NCBI GenBank assembly: GCA_022571575.1
Contig: JACZXN010000138.1
Coordinates: 1-5,683, forward strand
Length of the DNA stretch: 5,683 nucleotides
Direction: 5' to 3'
Source of the DNA: Chloroflexota bacterium
GTDB taxonomy: Bacteria > Chloroflexota > Dehalococcoidia > UBA3495
Part shown: in pieces, positions 5,195-5,683 of the stretch
Numbering within the stretch: the first letter of the stretch is position 1
Layout: every line of letters begins with the position of its first letter
Made by a program: the position numbers and the translations under genes
Notes under the pieces: generated by a model
Databases searched by the model: none
What the model was told of the DNA's origin: nothing
Seen by the model: the letters and a program-made list of their open reading frames with translations, nothing else

Positions 5195-5683
5195 ATGGCC
5201 GACCGGATACGATTGGGAATAATCGGCGCCAGCCCCACGGTGGGTTGGGCGCACCGCTCGCACCTGCCGGCGATCGCCGCCAGCCCTGAGTTCGAATTGA
5301 CGGGGGTCTGCACCACCCGGATGGAGACCGCCGAAGAGGCCAAGAAGCAATACGGCGCCAAACTGGCCTTCGACGACTACCACAAGATGCTGGCCCACCC
5401 GGAGATCGATGCGGTGGCCGTGGTATTGCGGGTGCCGACGCATTACCAGATCACCAAAGACGCGCTGAACGCCGGCAAGCACGTCTTCACCGAGTGGCCC
5501 CTGGGCGCCACCACCGAGGAAGCCACTGAACTGGCGGAACTGGCCAAGGCCAAGGGCCTGCGGGCCGTGGTTGGACTGCAATCGCGGGCGGCGCCGGCCA
5601 TCCTCCACATGAAAGAACTGGTGGAAGAGGGCTACGTCGGCGAGATCATATCCTGCTCCATGCGCTTGATCCGGGGCGGAGTC
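5195..5683 (+). CDS. Gal80-like Gfo/Idh/MocA oxidoreductase, 3' end outside the window
   Basis: The frame starts at ATG 5195-5197, with AGGAG at 5183-5187 seven bases upstream, and is open for 163 codons to the last base. It encodes an N-terminal Rossmann domain. RLGIIGASPTVGW (6-18) is the dinucleotide loop, with Gly-Ala-Ser-Pro in place of the common GxGxxG. EIDAVAVVLRVPTHYQI (70-86) covers the fourth strand and following helix. FTEWPLG (98-104) occupies the family's EKP site, and KELVEEGYVGEI (140-151) leads into the missing C-terminal sheet domain. The EKP Lys, normally needed for cofactor contact and catalysis, is Trp101. From memory, yeast Gal80 also has EW here and shares the GW after the loop and a KELISQGYIG-type stretch, so this belongs to the Gal80-like branch. 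It could be a dehydrogenase with altered chemistry or an NAD(P)-sensing protein. It probably shares an operon with the two preceding genes. Confidence 0.92.
   Translation, partial: MADRIRLGIIGASPTVGWAHRSHLPAIAASPEFELTGVCTTRMETAEEAKKQYGAKLAFDDYHKMLAHPEIDAVAVVLRVPTHYQITKDALNAGKHVFTEWPLGATTEEATELAELAKAKGLRAVVGLQSRAAPAILHMKELVEEGYVGEIISCSMRLIRGGV

Noticed and set aside
4468..5361. Long minus-strand open frame of 297 codons
   Set aside because: It lies opposite the split-barrel gene and the start of the Gal80-like gene, both of which show clear family motifs and ribosome-binding sites on the plus strand. The minus-strand translation shows no recognisable motif; it is a by-product of G+C-rich codon use.

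Overview
The window is G+C-rich bacterial DNA holding six protein-coding genes, two of them cut by the window edges. No single base pattern fixes the taxon. Free-living environmental bacteria with many paralogous M20 hydrolases, aldo/keto reductases, arylmalonate decarboxylase-like proteins and Gfo/Idh/MocA oxidoreductases, together with short dispersed repeats, are typical of Chloroflexota (SAR202/Dehalococcoidia-like). That placement is inference from gene content, not proof.

Layout. (1) Bases 1-908, plus strand: the 3' part of a beta-propeller protein of the PQQ-repeat/BamB-like type, with eight visible Trp-motif repeats. (2) Bases 909-1389: no functional gene. The stretch holds a decayed copy of the 3' end of the M20 hydrolase gene found 1.3 kb away, two copies of a 27-base dispersed repeat, and three inverted repeats in a row, including a perfect 22-base palindrome. 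(3) Bases 1390-3494, minus strand: a probable two-gene operon with an M20D-type amidohydrolase first and an aldo/keto reductase with a TTG start second, 53 bases apart. (4) Bases 3495-3670: a divergent control region with a possible extended -10 promoter and a near-palindrome. (5) Bases 3671-5683, plus strand: a probable operon with gaps of 35 and 34 bases. It encodes a maleate isomerase/arylmalonate decarboxylase-like protein that keeps only the C-terminal catalytic Cys, an FMN-binding split-barrel protein (NimA/PNPOx-like), and the N-terminal 163 residues of a Gal80-like Gfo/Idh/MocA protein with EWP in place of the usual EKP motif.

Together the divergent operons look like small-molecule catabolism: amide hydrolysis, carbonyl reduction, carboxylate isomerisation or decarboxylation, a flavin protein and an NAD(P)-binding protein. 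The substrate cannot be read from the sequence. I see no CRISPR array, tRNA, rRNA, transposase or defence system. The most distinctive observations are the DNA-level remnant of a second M20 gene, the structured repeat cluster beside it, and the pairing of a one-Cys racemase-superfamily enzyme with a Gal80-like protein that may have lost its catalytic Lys.
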